Positions 19,378-28,439 of a stretch of 64,000 nt of DNA are shown in pieces. The first letter of the stretch is position 1. Every line of letters starts with the position of its first letter. The notes beneath the pieces were generated by a model. The model was not told the DNA's origin, did no database searches, and saw only the letters and a list, made by a program, of their open reading frames with translations. The stretch comes from Blastococcus saxobsidens (GTDB lineage Bacteria > Actinomycetota > Actinomycetes > Mycobacteriales > Geodermatophilaceae). The stretch lies in the NCBI RefSeq assembly GCF_010682065.1, contig NZ_JAAGWG010000023.1:28828-92827 (forward strand), read 5' to 3'. Both the position numbers and the translations under genes were made by a program.

Positions 19378-21975
19378 TCAGTAGTTGTCGCCGAGTTCGT
19401 CGAACAAGGCTTCGACCTGAGGCTTGGTCGTCGCCTTATCGAGTCGTTCTGCGATGCCGTTGCGGGTGAGGTCGAGAGACTGGAGCCGGTCATCCACCTT
19501 GATGACAGCGACCACGCGGCGGACTCGCTCGGGCTTCGTCTGCGCCCAGCGGGCGAGTCCGGCCCACTTGGGTCCGGTGTCGGCGGAGTTGTGCAGGTGT
19601 GGGTCGACGATGTCCAGGCTCAGGCCCTCGTCCTCGATCTGGTGGAAGAAGAGGAAGTCGGGGTGGAGGAGCCCTTCTTCGCCGCCGTGCTCGTAGGGGA
19701 TGGAGAGCGCGTGCTTGCCACTGGAGGGGTTGCGGTACCAGCCGACGAGGGAGTCGAAGGTCAGTTCTTCTTCGAGGACGCCTTGTTCCCAGGTGGATCC
19801 GAGGGGTGCGGGGTAGTCCCCGGCGTTCGGGTGTCCGGCGGGCAGGGCGAAGGCATGCCTGGGGTAGGTCTTGACCGGCACGAGGGTGTCCCCGGAGACC
19901 TTCTCGGTAGCCACCTTGACCGATTCGGGAACGTCCAGGTTGGCGGCGGCCATGCCGCCCTTGGTTGGCTCCCAGAGCGCCTTGAAGTCGGTCTGCACGG
20001 CCTGCGTGAAGCCCCGTTCGACGGCGGTCTTGTGGGTGCGCTTCCAGGCGTCGATCTGGGTAGCGGCTGCGGCCTCGACGGCGTCGATAACGCCGTCGAG
20101 GGTTGAGAGGGCGGCGACGCGGGCCATGGCGTCTTCGTCGTCGTATCCCTGGTTGTCGCAGAGGTCGCCGTAGTACCAGTCGGCCGTGGCGTCGGGCATG
20201 ACTCGCCGGGCCTTGTTGTAGGCGTCGGCGAGGTCGCGCCGGGTGACGCGCCGACGCTGCGGCTCCGCCGAGCCAGCGTCGGCGGCAGCCTCTTCATCGT
20301 CGATGACGGTGAACGTGCCCCCGGCGATCGCCCGCTCGGTCATGAGGAGTTCGAGGTTGTCGGCCACTCGCTTGTCGACCGCGTGACGGTGGGCGTCGTC
20401 CTCGGTGCGGACTGCGGCGATCATGCGGGCCTTGACGGTGGCCGTGGGGGCGGCTTCCAACTCCTTCTCGGCCAGCAGATCGGCGAGGGCGATGAGTCGG
20501 GCGACGTTGGAGCGGTAGGCCCGCTTGGGACGGACGTAGGACGGGAGGGAGGCGAGAAGGTCGAACACGTCCTGGGGAACCGCCGGGTTGGCCGGGCAGA
20601 CGACCGGGTTGATGACGACCTGTGGCGGGGCGACGGTCTCCCCGGCCAGGGCTTCGACGACCTTCTCCACGTTCTCGGGGTCGTAGTAGGGCAGGTACAT
20701 GGTCACGTCGTTGAGTGACTCGTCGGTCTCGATCCGGCGGGCCAGCGGGGTGCGGACCATGCGGCCGATCAACTGGGCGATGTTCGTGTAGTCGGCGGCG
20801 GCGCGGAGCGACAGCATGACTTCGGCGCGGGGGCAGTCCCAGCCGGTGGTGAGCGCGTCCTTGAAGAGGACAACTCGGACGCGGTCGTCGTCGGTGATCG
20901 ACTCCGGGGACACGTACCGGACCTGCCTGTCCCCGATGCGCAGCGTGCTGTGCTCGCCGAAGGAGTGCGCGACTGCCTCGTTGGTCAGGATCGGCCAGTT
21001 GAGGGCGAGCGTGTCGAGAATGGCGGCGACCTTTGTGTCGGGAACTGCGGGCGGGACCTGGACGACCAGGATTGGTTCGACGAGGGAGTCGCCGGTGGCC
21101 TCGTAGTGGGCTCGCCAGGCAGCGTCGGAGGCCATGAGGTCCTGGACGGCCTGCTGAAGGAGGGTGTCTTCGGCGATCTGCGCTTCGCCGGGGTGCTTGA
21201 CGAGGATGCGGTCCTTGAGCATGCCGGACTCGCGGACCGCGTTCGCGTCCACGCTGACCGGGGTGACGGTCCGCGTGCCCTGGGCCTCGCGAGCGCTCAT
21301 CGACTCGTAGAAGCGCTCCGGCGTGGCCGAGATGCCGAGCACGAGCGGGGCCGGGGGCTGGTGCGTGCCGATCGGCGTCGTGCCGCCGTGCACGACGGTG
21401 TTGACGATGGTCTGCTTCGCCGCAGCCCCGTTCCCGGTGCCCCGGTGCGCCTCGTCCCGCACCACGAGCAGGTTGGCCCCGCGAGCCCGGACGGTGTTGG
21501 CGATGGTGTCCCACAGGCCATGCGTTCGGTGATCGTTCGCCATCACGTTGCCGTCCCGATCGGGCACGGCTGCGTGATAGGAGGTCGCTCCCCTGCCGAG
21601 TTGCTGGATGTGGCAGAAGTACACCTTGCCGGGGGCGAAGGTCCGTTCGTCGAACGTGTTGTCGATCGTGACCAGGTGGCCGTCGGTGAACCGGGAGGAC
21701 GCGAGCAGCATCTTGTTGGCTGTCTGTGCGTTCAGCGCCGGGTCGTCGGTCAGCCACAGGACCGCGAGGTCGCGGTTGGCGTCGGTGTCCTCGGTCCCGA
21801 ACATGAGCCCTTCGAGCACGGCGGTCGCGATGACCGTCTTGCCTGCGCCTGTCGGCGCGGTCAGCCCGATGGCGGACATTCGGCCACGGCCCTCGTAGGC
21901 GGCGGCGGCCTCGCGAAGTTCGGTGATGACGTCACTGGTCGCCTTCACCTGGTAGTCGGTCAGAGTGAACTTCAC
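19378..21975 (-). CDS. DEAH-box helicase/nuclease, type III restriction (Res-like) subunit
   Basis: An 865-residue SF2 helicase. Motif I is APTGAGKTV (residues 40-48), motif II DEAH (174-177), and motif VI-like QLIGRMVRTP lies in the second RecA domain. The C-terminus (about 740-865) shows a PD-(D/E)xK-like arrangement, HPDF (771-774) and DIVDPH (788-793), but the usual ExK lysine is replaced by Asp. Type III Res subunits translocate and cleave DNA with Mod. It starts 61 bases after mod in the same direction. The altered nuclease motif may mark a different family branch, or cleavage may depend on the neighbouring OLD protein. Confidence 0.85.
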   Translation of the reverse strand: MKFTLTDYQVKATSDVITELREAAAAYEGRGRMSAIGLTAPTGAGKTVIATAVLEGLMFGTEDTDANRDLAVLWLTDDPALNAQTANKMLLASSRFTDGHLVTIDNTFDERTFAPGKVYFCHIQQLGRGATSYHAAVPDRDGNVMANDHRTHGLWDTIANTVRARGANLLVVRDEAHRGTGNGAAAKQTIVNTVVHGGTTPIGTHQPPAPLVLGISATPERFYESMSAREAQGTRTVTPVSVDANAVRESGMLKDRILVKHPGEAQIAEDTLLQQAVQDLMASDAAWRAHYEATGDSLVEPILVVQVPPAVPDTKVAAILDTLALNWPILTNEAVAHSFGEHSTLRIGDRQVRYVSPESITDDDRVRVVLFKDALTTGWDCPRAEVMLSLRAAADYTNIAQLIGRMVRTPLARRIETDESLNDVTMYLPYYDPENVEKVVEALAGETVAPPQVVINPVVCPANPAVPQDVFDLLASLPSYVRPKRAYRSNVARLIALADLLAEKELEAAPTATVKARMIAAVRTEDDAHRHAVDKRVADNLELLMTERAIAGGTFTVIDDEEAAADAGSAEPQRRRVTRRDLADAYNKARRVMPDATADWYYGDLCDNQGYDDEDAMARVAALSTLDGVIDAVEAAAATQIDAWKRTHKTAVERGFTQAVQTDFKALWEPTKGGMAAANLDVPESVKVATEKVSGDTLVPVKTYPRHAFALPAGHPNAGDYPAPLGSTWEQGVLEEELTFDSLVGWYRNPSSGKHALSIPYEHGGEEGLLHPDFLFFHQIEDEGLSLDIVDPHLHNSADTGPKWAGLARWAQTKPERVRRVVAVIKVDDRLQSLDLTRNGIAERLDKATTKPQVEALFDELGDNY

Positions 21976-22036
21976 AAGTCAGCCTCTCGGCGGTCGGCAC
22001 GGATGGTGCGGCAGGGCAGTGATCTCTTCGGGCTCA

Positions 22037-24067
22037 TCACGCGCCGCCCTGAGTGTTGATCTCGAAGTTGGTCAGGTAGTCCTCGTAGAGCCGCTTGACC
22101 GGCACGCCCTGCGGGAGCCGGGACAGCGCTCGTTCGTAGGCGGTGTCGGAGTCGGTCACGACGAAGCACACCCGGATGTCGGTCCCGTCGAGAACGGCCT
22201 TGGTGACAGCCTCGGCGAACCGGACCGTGGCGTCGGTGTCGAAGAGAACCCCGTAGCGGCCGGTGAGCGCCCAACCGGACTCGGTCGGCTCGCCAATGCG
22301 CTCGTCGGTGGCTCCGGCTTCCAGCCACAACAGAGGCGCGATCGCCGCGAACTCGCGTCCGCGCCGGACCGTGCCGGGGTCGAGGTAGTGCAGGTCGAAG
22401 AACTCGACGTTGGCGGACATCCCGTCGGAGTAGACCGAACCGTCCGGCCGCTTGCCGGTAACAACCGTGGAGATACGCGGGCGGGTGACGTACTCGAACA
22501 CGCCCCAGGCGTTCCAGTCGGGATCGCCGGGATGATGTCCCGCCTTCCGCAAAGCCTTCGCCTGCTTGGCTCCGACTTCGTTGTTGGTCACGAGGATCGA
22601 GCGGCGAGTGCCACCGTCCTCTGCGTTGAGCCGGAGGACCGCTTCCGTGGTGGTTCCCGAGCCGCCGAAGAAGTCCAGGATGACGGCATCGTCCGGTGCC
22701 GCGAGCGCAATCCAGCGCATCAGGACGTCAGGGTCCTTGGGATTCGGAAAACGCTTGGCCCCCAGGATCTCGGTCAACCGCGCACTTGAAGCGTTGCGGT
22801 CGCGAACGAAGACTGACTCGGGCACTTGGCTGTTCATTTCCTCCAGTCGAGAGATTCCGCCGACGCCCGATGTCTCGGTCGGACCGAAGTGAATCAAGCC
22901 ACGCTCGACGAGGTCAGACATTGTCTCGCGCGAGTAACGCCATCCATTCGGTGGCATGGGGACGGGCTTGCGGGTGCGGGGGTGCAGCAGGTCGTACTGG
23001 AGGTTCGGTCGCGGGTTGGGGCTCGTGAGGTTGCCGTCGGTCCGAATGGGTCGCCCATCGGCGTCGAGTGAGACGAACCGCGTGACGGCGTCAGATGCCA
23101 CGCCTGTCTTCTTGAAGTCCTTGATCCAGGCGCGCCACCGCTTGGTGGCCTCGGCGTGGTCGCCATTCGTGGCCGCCCAAATCTCCGCCGCCTTGTCCAG
23201 CGCCTCGTCAACTCCGGGCTTTTTTTCCCGCCACTCGATCTCCGCCTGGGTCAGCGCTTCCTCGTTCTTCGCGTAGACAAGCATGTAGTCCGCGCCGTTA
23301 GAGACATAGCGCGAGTCGTTCTTTCGGCCGCCCTGCCAGACGATGTTGGAGATGAAGTTCTGCGGGTGAAACACCTGGTCGAGGAGCATGCGGAGCCGGT
23401 GCTGCTCATCGTCTCCAATGGCGACGATGATGACCCCGGTCGGCTTCAGCAGATCCCGTGCGATGAGCAGGCGGCGTTCCATGAACGACAGCCACTTCGA
23501 CGACCGAGTGCGGTCGTTGGCATCGACGTATCGGTCGTTGTAGATCCAGGAGTCGCTGCCGGTGTTGTAGGGCGGGTCGATGTAGATCAGATCGATCTTG
23601 CCGAGATGTGCAGACTTGAGAGCCTGAAGGACGTGGTAGTTCTCACCGTTGATGACGGTGTGCCAAGGCTGTCCGGGCGTCCGTTCGATGCGTTCCACAG
23701 AGCGCAGACCGGGATAGACCGGATCCCCGAAGGCGCGAACGACTACAAGGTCGCTGACCGGCCGTTCCGAGCCGTCGTCGAGGACCGCAACAGCGCGGAC
23801 TGTGCTGGTGAAGCGTTCTACCGTCCAGGTGTCGGTCGAGGACTCGTCGCGCAGTGCGACCGTCACGCCCTTCCGGACGGGGTGATTCGAGAGGCGTGCC
23901 GCCTCGGGCATGTGGCGGTCGAAGAGCAGGCCGAACGTCCGCGATCCGCGCAGTTTCTCGACCTCGGACTCGATCAGCCGACGCAGGGCCGGGTTGTCGA
24001 TCCGATCGATGGCGTCGTCCAAGATCGGCTTTTGCCGGTTGGCAACCATGCTGCGGCGACTCCTCAT
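22037..24067 (-). CDS. Type III-like DNA adenine methyltransferase (Mod)
   Basis: A 676-residue beta-class adenine-N6 methyltransferase. Catalytic motif IV DPPY is at 164-167 (IYIDPPYNTGSDSW), and the SAM-binding motif I FFGGSG comes later, near 465, which is the beta-class order used by type III Mod proteins. The central segment between them probably carries the target-recognition domain. ATG at 24067 is listed; ATG at 24049, with AGGAG ten bases upstream, is an equally good start. It is first gene of the cargo operon mod-res-OLD. The 247 bases upstream hold no gene that I can support. Confidence 0.88.
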   Translation of the reverse strand: MRSRRSMVANRQKPILDDAIDRIDNPALRRLIESEVEKLRGSRTFGLLFDRHMPEAARLSNHPVRKGVTVALRDESSTDTWTVERFTSTVRAVAVLDDGSERPVSDLVVVRAFGDPVYPGLRSVERIERTPGQPWHTVINGENYHVLQALKSAHLGKIDLIYIDPPYNTGSDSWIYNDRYVDANDRTRSSKWLSFMERRLLIARDLLKPTGVIIVAIGDDEQHRLRMLLDQVFHPQNFISNIVWQGGRKNDSRYVSNGADYMLVYAKNEEALTQAEIEWREKKPGVDEALDKAAEIWAATNGDHAEATKRWRAWIKDFKKTGVASDAVTRFVSLDADGRPIRTDGNLTSPNPRPNLQYDLLHPRTRKPVPMPPNGWRYSRETMSDLVERGLIHFGPTETSGVGGISRLEEMNSQVPESVFVRDRNASSARLTEILGAKRFPNPKDPDVLMRWIALAAPDDAVILDFFGGSGTTTEAVLRLNAEDGGTRRSILVTNNEVGAKQAKALRKAGHHPGDPDWNAWGVFEYVTRPRISTVVTGKRPDGSVYSDGMSANVEFFDLHYLDPGTVRRGREFAAIAPLLWLEAGATDERIGEPTESGWALTGRYGVLFDTDATVRFAEAVTKAVLDGTDIRVCFVVTDSDTAYERALSRLPQGVPVKRLYEDYLTNFEINTQGGA

Positions 24068-24314
24068 CGACCTTGCCCACTACCTACCGTGCCTGTATCG
24101 GCACGATGAGACGGTAACTGCGACGTCCGACACGGCGGGTTCAGCAAGCGGAGTCAGGGCTGCTCGGCCAGTCCAGCGGTGGCGCGAGCCGGGCAGCACA
24201 CCGGGCGCACCGCGCTACAACATCAACCAGCAGGCCAGAGAGCGTCGCGTCGCGCCAAGGACGTACCTGACTCGAAGTTCGGGCCGCAACAGCGTCTACG
24301 AGGTAGCGCTGACC

Positions 24315-24839
24315 TCAGGCGCCGGAGGAGAGGTCCGAACGGCTGCTTTGCCGCCGTTCCCTCTCGGACACACGCTGTTGGCTGGACACCGGACGCAGGC
24401 CGTAGTCCACGGCGAGGCTCAGGTCCTTCGCGACGAGCATGAGGTCGTCGATCCAACTGCCGACCGGCGGAGGCTTCATGCTGTTGAACTCAGCCGTGGC
24501 TCGCCCGAGCGCGGTCAGCAGGCGATCGGTCCTGGTGACTAGGACATCGACAAGTTCGGCGGGAACGCCGACGAGTGGCGGGCGGTCCTGAGCGCGCCGG
24601 GCCTGCTGCTTCTGGGTGTTCCGCTCGGTCCGGTGCGGTAGGCAGAACGCGGCCTTGGGGTGGTCGGAGATGGTGGTGTCGCAGCAGCGGCACCAGTTGG
24701 TGCCGTCAGGGGCTCGGCGGCCTCGCACATCGCCGGTGGGGAACCGGAGGGGCACGTCCTCCATCGAGATCGGACCCTCGGTGGGTCGCGACGCTGGGTT
24801 CGAGACCTGGTCGAGCGTGAGCCCTTCTGGCTGCTGCAC
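24315..24839 (-). CDS. Small Cys/His-cluster protein of unknown function
   Basis: A 174-residue protein from GTG at 24839, chosen for its strong AAGGAG at 24846-24851 with a 6-base spacing. A probable zinc-binding cluster CRCCDTTISDHPKAAFCLPH lies near residues 50-70. A helical region (LVDVLVTRTDRLLTALGRAT) and a charged Ser/Arg tail follow. I do not recognise the family. A longer frame extends upstream to 25193, but it would translate the palindromic operator repeats. Its position next to that operator and divergent from tnsA makes a regulatory role conceivable, though unproven. Confidence 0.6.
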   Translation of the reverse strand: MQQPEGLTLDQVSNPASRPTEGPISMEDVPLRFPTGDVRGRRAPDGTNWCRCCDTTISDHPKAAFCLPHRTERNTQKQQARRAQDRPPLVGVPAELVDVLVTRTDRLLTALGRATAEFNSMKPPPVGSWIDDLMLVAKDLSLAVDYGLRPVSSQQRVSERERRQSSRSDLSSGA

Positions 24840-24852
24840 CGGGGTCTCCTTG

Positions 24853-24896
24853 GCATTCGTGACTGTCATAGGTGCATTCGTGACAGTCACGAATGC
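24853..24896. promoter_or_regulatory. Double palindromic operator-like site
   Basis: The arm GCATTCGTGAC at 24874-24884 is followed, after one base, by its exact complement at 24886-24896. A second GCATTCGTGAC at 24853-24863 starts 21 bases away, two helical turns, with a decayed right arm. A further TCATTCGTGAC occurs at 24997-25007. These sit just upstream of the zinc-cluster gene and inside the 409-base gap (24840-25248) before tnsA. They are probably dimeric repressor sites. Confidence 0.7.
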
Positions 24897-25212
24897 GGCG
24901 CTCGATCGCGCGGACGGAACGGTCAACAGTGCTCTGACCTGCTCGTTTACATGTCGAGTGGTCGGGCGCTTGACGCAGCGTATGCGCACAGTCGTGTCAT
25001 TCGTGACAGCCGCGCCCGCTGGACCGTCCGGATTTCGCCACCGTGGAAGCGTCGAGCCGACCCACGGCTCTTGGAGCCCGGAGGTCCGGATGACCAGCAC
25101 GACCCCCTGCGCCAGGCCCTCGCCTGGTGGTGCGCCTGCCTCGGGGGCGTTCGCCTGCCCGGCGCTGACGCCGGTGGATCTTGTCGGCCTCACGACCTAC
25201 TGTCCCGCCCAT

Positions 25213-25236
25213 CGTTCGAACAGGCGTTCGAACAGG
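25213..25236 (+). promoter_or_regulatory. 12-base tandem repeat at the tnsA ribosome binding site
   Basis: CGTTCGAACAGG occurs twice in direct succession, ending at the GGAGG that serves tnsA. Each copy contains the palindrome TTCGAA. A related CGTTCGAACG occurs at 31481-31490, at the end of tniQ. It is positioned to influence tnsABC-tniQ expression. Confidence 0.55.
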
Positions 25237-25248
25237 GAGGAGCGCGTC

Positions 25249-26109
25249 GTGTCGTCCACAAGCATTCGGCTGCTACCGCCGGTGCTCCGGTACCGGTCAC
25301 CTGCTGCACCGCCGCTGTGGTCAGCGGATGCGACCTGGCGCGACCTGACCGCCCAGCGCCCGGTGAAGGCCATGGCCGATCCGGACCGGGGCTGGACTTC
25401 GCGCTGGACCGTGACGTACCGGCACGGCCAGACCGAGAGCACGGAGACCGTCACCGACGTGTCCCCCGGAGACCTGCTGTCGTCCGACCCCATCCGTACC
25501 AACACCTGGCACGCCCGCACGATGACCCGCTCCGGGCTGCACTTCCTTGCTTCCACCGGTGAGTTGCAGGCACATGAGTCACTGTTCGAGCGGGACCTGC
25601 TGGTCGTGCTGGACTTCGACGCGGTCACCGCCGTCGCCAGTCAACCGTTCACGCTCAGTTGGCACGACGGCGAGCGGCAGCGGAAGCACACCCCCGACTT
25701 CATGATCGTCGCCGACGGTGTGCCGACCGTGGCGAACTGCCGCCCCTCGGCCCTGGTCAACGATGCGCTGCTGGAAAACTGCGCCGCGATCGCAGCGATC
25801 TGCGTGGCTCGCGGCTGGGGCCACGCGCTCGTCACCGACTATCCCCGGCCGCCGTTCACCGTGCTGTCCACCATCGCCGCCACCCGCAACTGCGACGACC
25901 CCTACGGCTACGGCGAGGACATCCTGGAGCGGCTGGCCAGCGACGGCCCGACACCCTTCGCTCGGCTGGCCGACACGTTCCCGGCTCCAGCGTTCGCCCG
26001 CGCGATCCTCCAGCGGCTGATCTGGGACCGCGAAGTCACCGTGGACCTGTCCCGGCTCCTCGCCGACGACACGCTCGTCGCGCTGCCCGGTCAGGAGTCA
26101 ACGCGATGA
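25249..26109 (+). CDS. tnsA: TnsA-like transposase endonuclease subunit
   Basis: A 286-residue protein expected to nick the 5' ends of the element, allowing cut-and-paste excision with TnsB. Family features: an acidic helix ESLFERDLLVVLDFD (E110 or E114), QPFTLSWHDGERQRKHTPDF (D150), then a strand VANCRPS. In Tn7 TnsA the catalytic set is E63, D114, Q130 and K132. Here the QxK position reads N163-C-R165, so the lysine is replaced by arginine. GTG at 25249 is preceded by GGAGG with eight bases' spacing; an open frame extends upstream to 24616 but shows no family likeness. The stop overlaps the tnsB start by four bases. Confidence 0.85.
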   Translation: MSSTSIRLLPPVLRYRSPAAPPLWSADATWRDLTAQRPVKAMADPDRGWTSRWTVTYRHGQTESTETVTDVSPGDLLSSDPIRTNTWHARTMTRSGLHFLASTGELQAHESLFERDLLVVLDFDAVTAVASQPFTLSWHDGERQRKHTPDFMIVADGVPTVANCRPSALVNDALLENCAAIAAICVARGWGHALVTDYPRPPFTVLSTIAATRNCDDPYGYGEDILERLASDGPTPFARLADTFPAPAFARAILQRLIWDREVTVDLSRLLADDTLVALPGQESTR

Positions 26110-28352
26110 CCACGATCCGTCCGATCCCCGGCGTACGCCTGGCACTGGCAGGGGTCCAGCACACCGTCCTCGGCTACGACACCGCCGAGGGTGCGGTGCG
26201 GCTGGCCGATGAGAACGGCGTCCTCGTCACCCTCGGCGTCGAGGACTTCGTCACCCACCCGGACCTGCACGACCCGGCTGGTGCTCGCGCGCACAACGCG
26301 GCGGCCGAGCGCCTGTCCACGACCGATCGGCGGCTGCTGGAAGCCCGCATCGAGCACGTCCGGGAAGCAGAGACCGGATACCGGTCCGGTGATCCGCACC
26401 GGCCCGCTCCGGGTGAGCCTCGTCCGCAGTACAACCCGGAGACCACGACGCTGACCGCGCGGCGGCGGACGAAGGCCGCCGAACTGAACAACGATCTCGC
26501 GCGGGCAGCCGGACTGGACATGTCCTACACGACGATCCGTCGGATCAGCGCCGCCCTGAATACGGGAATGGGCCTGGACGGCGTCGTGGATTGCCGCCTG
26601 GTTCGCCGGTCACACGGTCGGCACTCCATCGACAAGCGCGTCGAAGAAGCCTGCTGGATCGTCTTCGAGGAGACCCGCCAGGGCTCCAACGTGTCCATGA
26701 AGACCCGCATGAACAAAATCAAGCAGTGGATGCTCGAACACCACGGCAAGGGCGCCGACGCGCTCGTGCCGTCGGCCTCCACTATCGAGCGCTGGTTCAA
26801 GGACCGGTTCATCCCCAGCGACCTGTCCGGCAAGGCCCGCACCCGGCGCAGCGCCACCACGGCGCCCGCGCACGGTTTCCGGCGGCCGAACCCGACTCGT
26901 CCCGGCGAACTCGTCCTCATGGACACCAACAACCTGGACGTGCTGCTGGCGGGCACCAACCTGGCGGGGGTCATCCGGGGAAGCCTGGTCCTCGGCATCG
27001 ACTGGTACTCGCGGTCGGTCGTCGAAGTCCGGGTCGTGGAGAACGCCGAGAAGGCCATCGACATCACCTTCGCGCTGCGTGACTTGGCTCGCCCCATGCA
27101 GATGCGCGCGGGATGGCCTGACGATGCCCGCTGGCCGTTCGTCGGCGTCCCCGAAGAACTGATCACCGAGATCCACGGCGGCGAAATCGCCGGGCTCCCC
27201 TTCGTCAACACTGAAGCGGTGGTGGTCGACCACGGCTCCACCTACAAGTCCCACATCAGCGTCGCCGCCGCCCGCCAGCAGGGCATCAGCGTGCTTCCCG
27301 CCCGTGTCCGCATGGGCTCGGACAAAGCCATCGTGGAACGGTTCTTCGGCTCCCTGAGGTCCATGCTGCTGGAGCACCTGCGGGGCTATCGGGGCAGCGA
27401 CTCCTCCGAACGCGGCGCGAACGTCGATGGCACGGTCGTGTGGTCGGCGCAGCAGTTGGAAGACGAGATCGCCCTGTGGGCGGTCCGGATCTGGCAGAAC
27501 CACGCGATGTCCGAGGTCAAGCCGCCGTGGTGCCCGGAAGGTGACTGGTCACCCAACACCCTGTACCAGCACGGCCTGTCCACCTCGGGGCTTCCGCCGC
27601 GCGTGATGTCCAGCGACGACTACTACGGTCTGCTTCCGACCATGGCCGTGAAGGTCCACGGCCGGGGCGTGAAGATCCGGCAACTCTGGTACGACCACGA
27701 AGTCCTCGGCCCGCACCGGAACCTGCCGTCCCCGTACGGCGGTGCCGCCAAGGGCAAGTGGACCGTCCGGTACGACCCGCGCGACATGCGGCAGGTCTAC
27801 TTCCTCGACGAGGACGGCCAGTACCAGGTGATCCCGTGGACCGGTGCGACCGGTCCGATGCCGTGCTTCACCGACCGGCACGTCACCGCGCTCAACCGCA
27901 TCCGCCGCGAGAGCGGGATGCGTCCCCGGCACGACAGCGAACTGGTCGAAATCCTCATCCAGGACGTGCTGACGGTGCACGAGCCCAGCAGCACCTGGCA
28001 GACGGTGCCCAAGAAGGTCCTCAACGATCGGTCACGGACCCAGCGCAACTGGGAGATGGCCCGTCGTGACCGGGAAGCCGTCGACCTTCCCGCTGACGAC
28101 GACCACCCCGTGGAGGCAGAAGGCCAGGAAGAGGCCGCGACCGACGCCGAGTTGAGCCGTCCCGGCTCCGGTCTGAGTTCCAAGCCACCGGCGACCGTCA
28201 CCGCCATCGGCACCGCTGCGGTCGCCGACGCACGGGCTCGCAAACGGCAGAACGCCACCGTCGGCACGGTCGTCCCAGCAGCGCGGCTGGGTGCCAAGCG
28301 CGGTAGCACGTACGGCGACCTCGCGGCCCTGACCGACGAGGAGCCGACGTGA
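26106..28352 (+). CDS. tnsB: TnsB-like DDE transposase
   Basis: A 748-residue transposase of the TnsB/TniA/MuA group that binds the end repeats and performs 3'-end cleavage and strand transfer. N-terminal helical DNA-binding domains occupy about residues 60-250. The RNase H-fold core has D273 (LMDTNN), D375 (VVDHGSTY) and E411 (DKAIVERFFG), giving D-x35-E spacing. A Mu-type C-terminal beta-barrel follows near 560-640, then a disordered Ala/Glu/Pro-rich tail (about 660-748) that in Tn7 contacts TnsC. ATG at 26106 overlaps tnsA. Confidence 0.93.
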   Translation: MTTIRPIPGVRLALAGVQHTVLGYDTAEGAVRLADENGVLVTLGVEDFVTHPDLHDPAGARAHNAAAERLSTTDRRLLEARIEHVREAETGYRSGDPHRPAPGEPRPQYNPETTTLTARRRTKAAELNNDLARAAGLDMSYTTIRRISAALNTGMGLDGVVDCRLVRRSHGRHSIDKRVEEACWIVFEETRQGSNVSMKTRMNKIKQWMLEHHGKGADALVPSASTIERWFKDRFIPSDLSGKARTRRSATTAPAHGFRRPNPTRPGELVLMDTNNLDVLLAGTNLAGVIRGSLVLGIDWYSRSVVEVRVVENAEKAIDITFALRDLARPMQMRAGWPDDARWPFVGVPEELITEIHGGEIAGLPFVNTEAVVVDHGSTYKSHISVAAARQQGISVLPARVRMGSDKAIVERFFGSLRSMLLEHLRGYRGSDSSERGANVDGTVVWSAQQLEDEIALWAVRIWQNHAMSEVKPPWCPEGDWSPNTLYQHGLSTSGLPPRVMSSDDYYGLLPTMAVKVHGRGVKIRQLWYDHEVLGPHRNLPSPYGGAAKGKWTVRYDPRDMRQVYFLDEDGQYQVIPWTGATGPMPCFTDRHVTALNRIRRESGMRPRHDSELVEILIQDVLTVHEPSSTWQTVPKKVLNDRSRTQRNWEMARRDREAVDLPADDDHPVEAEGQEEAATDAELSRPGSGLSSKPPATVTAIGTAAVADARARKRQNATVGTVVPAARLGAKRGSTYGDLAALTDEEPT

Positions 28353-28439
28353 CCTCGCCACGCGGTCCAGCCCTTCCATGGCTGTAGGCGAAGCCCCTTC
28401 GCATCCGCAGCCGTGCTCTTCCCCTCACGCATCCCAGAA

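Noticed and set aside
25213..25236. tRNA T-loop (GTTCGAA) or attachment site
   Set aside because: No cloverleaf arms surround it; it is a tandem 12-bp repeat.
24616..25248. Upstream extension of the tnsA frame by 211 residues
   Set aside because: It shows no family likeness, crosses the operator repeats, and the GTG at 25249 has a strong ribosome binding site.
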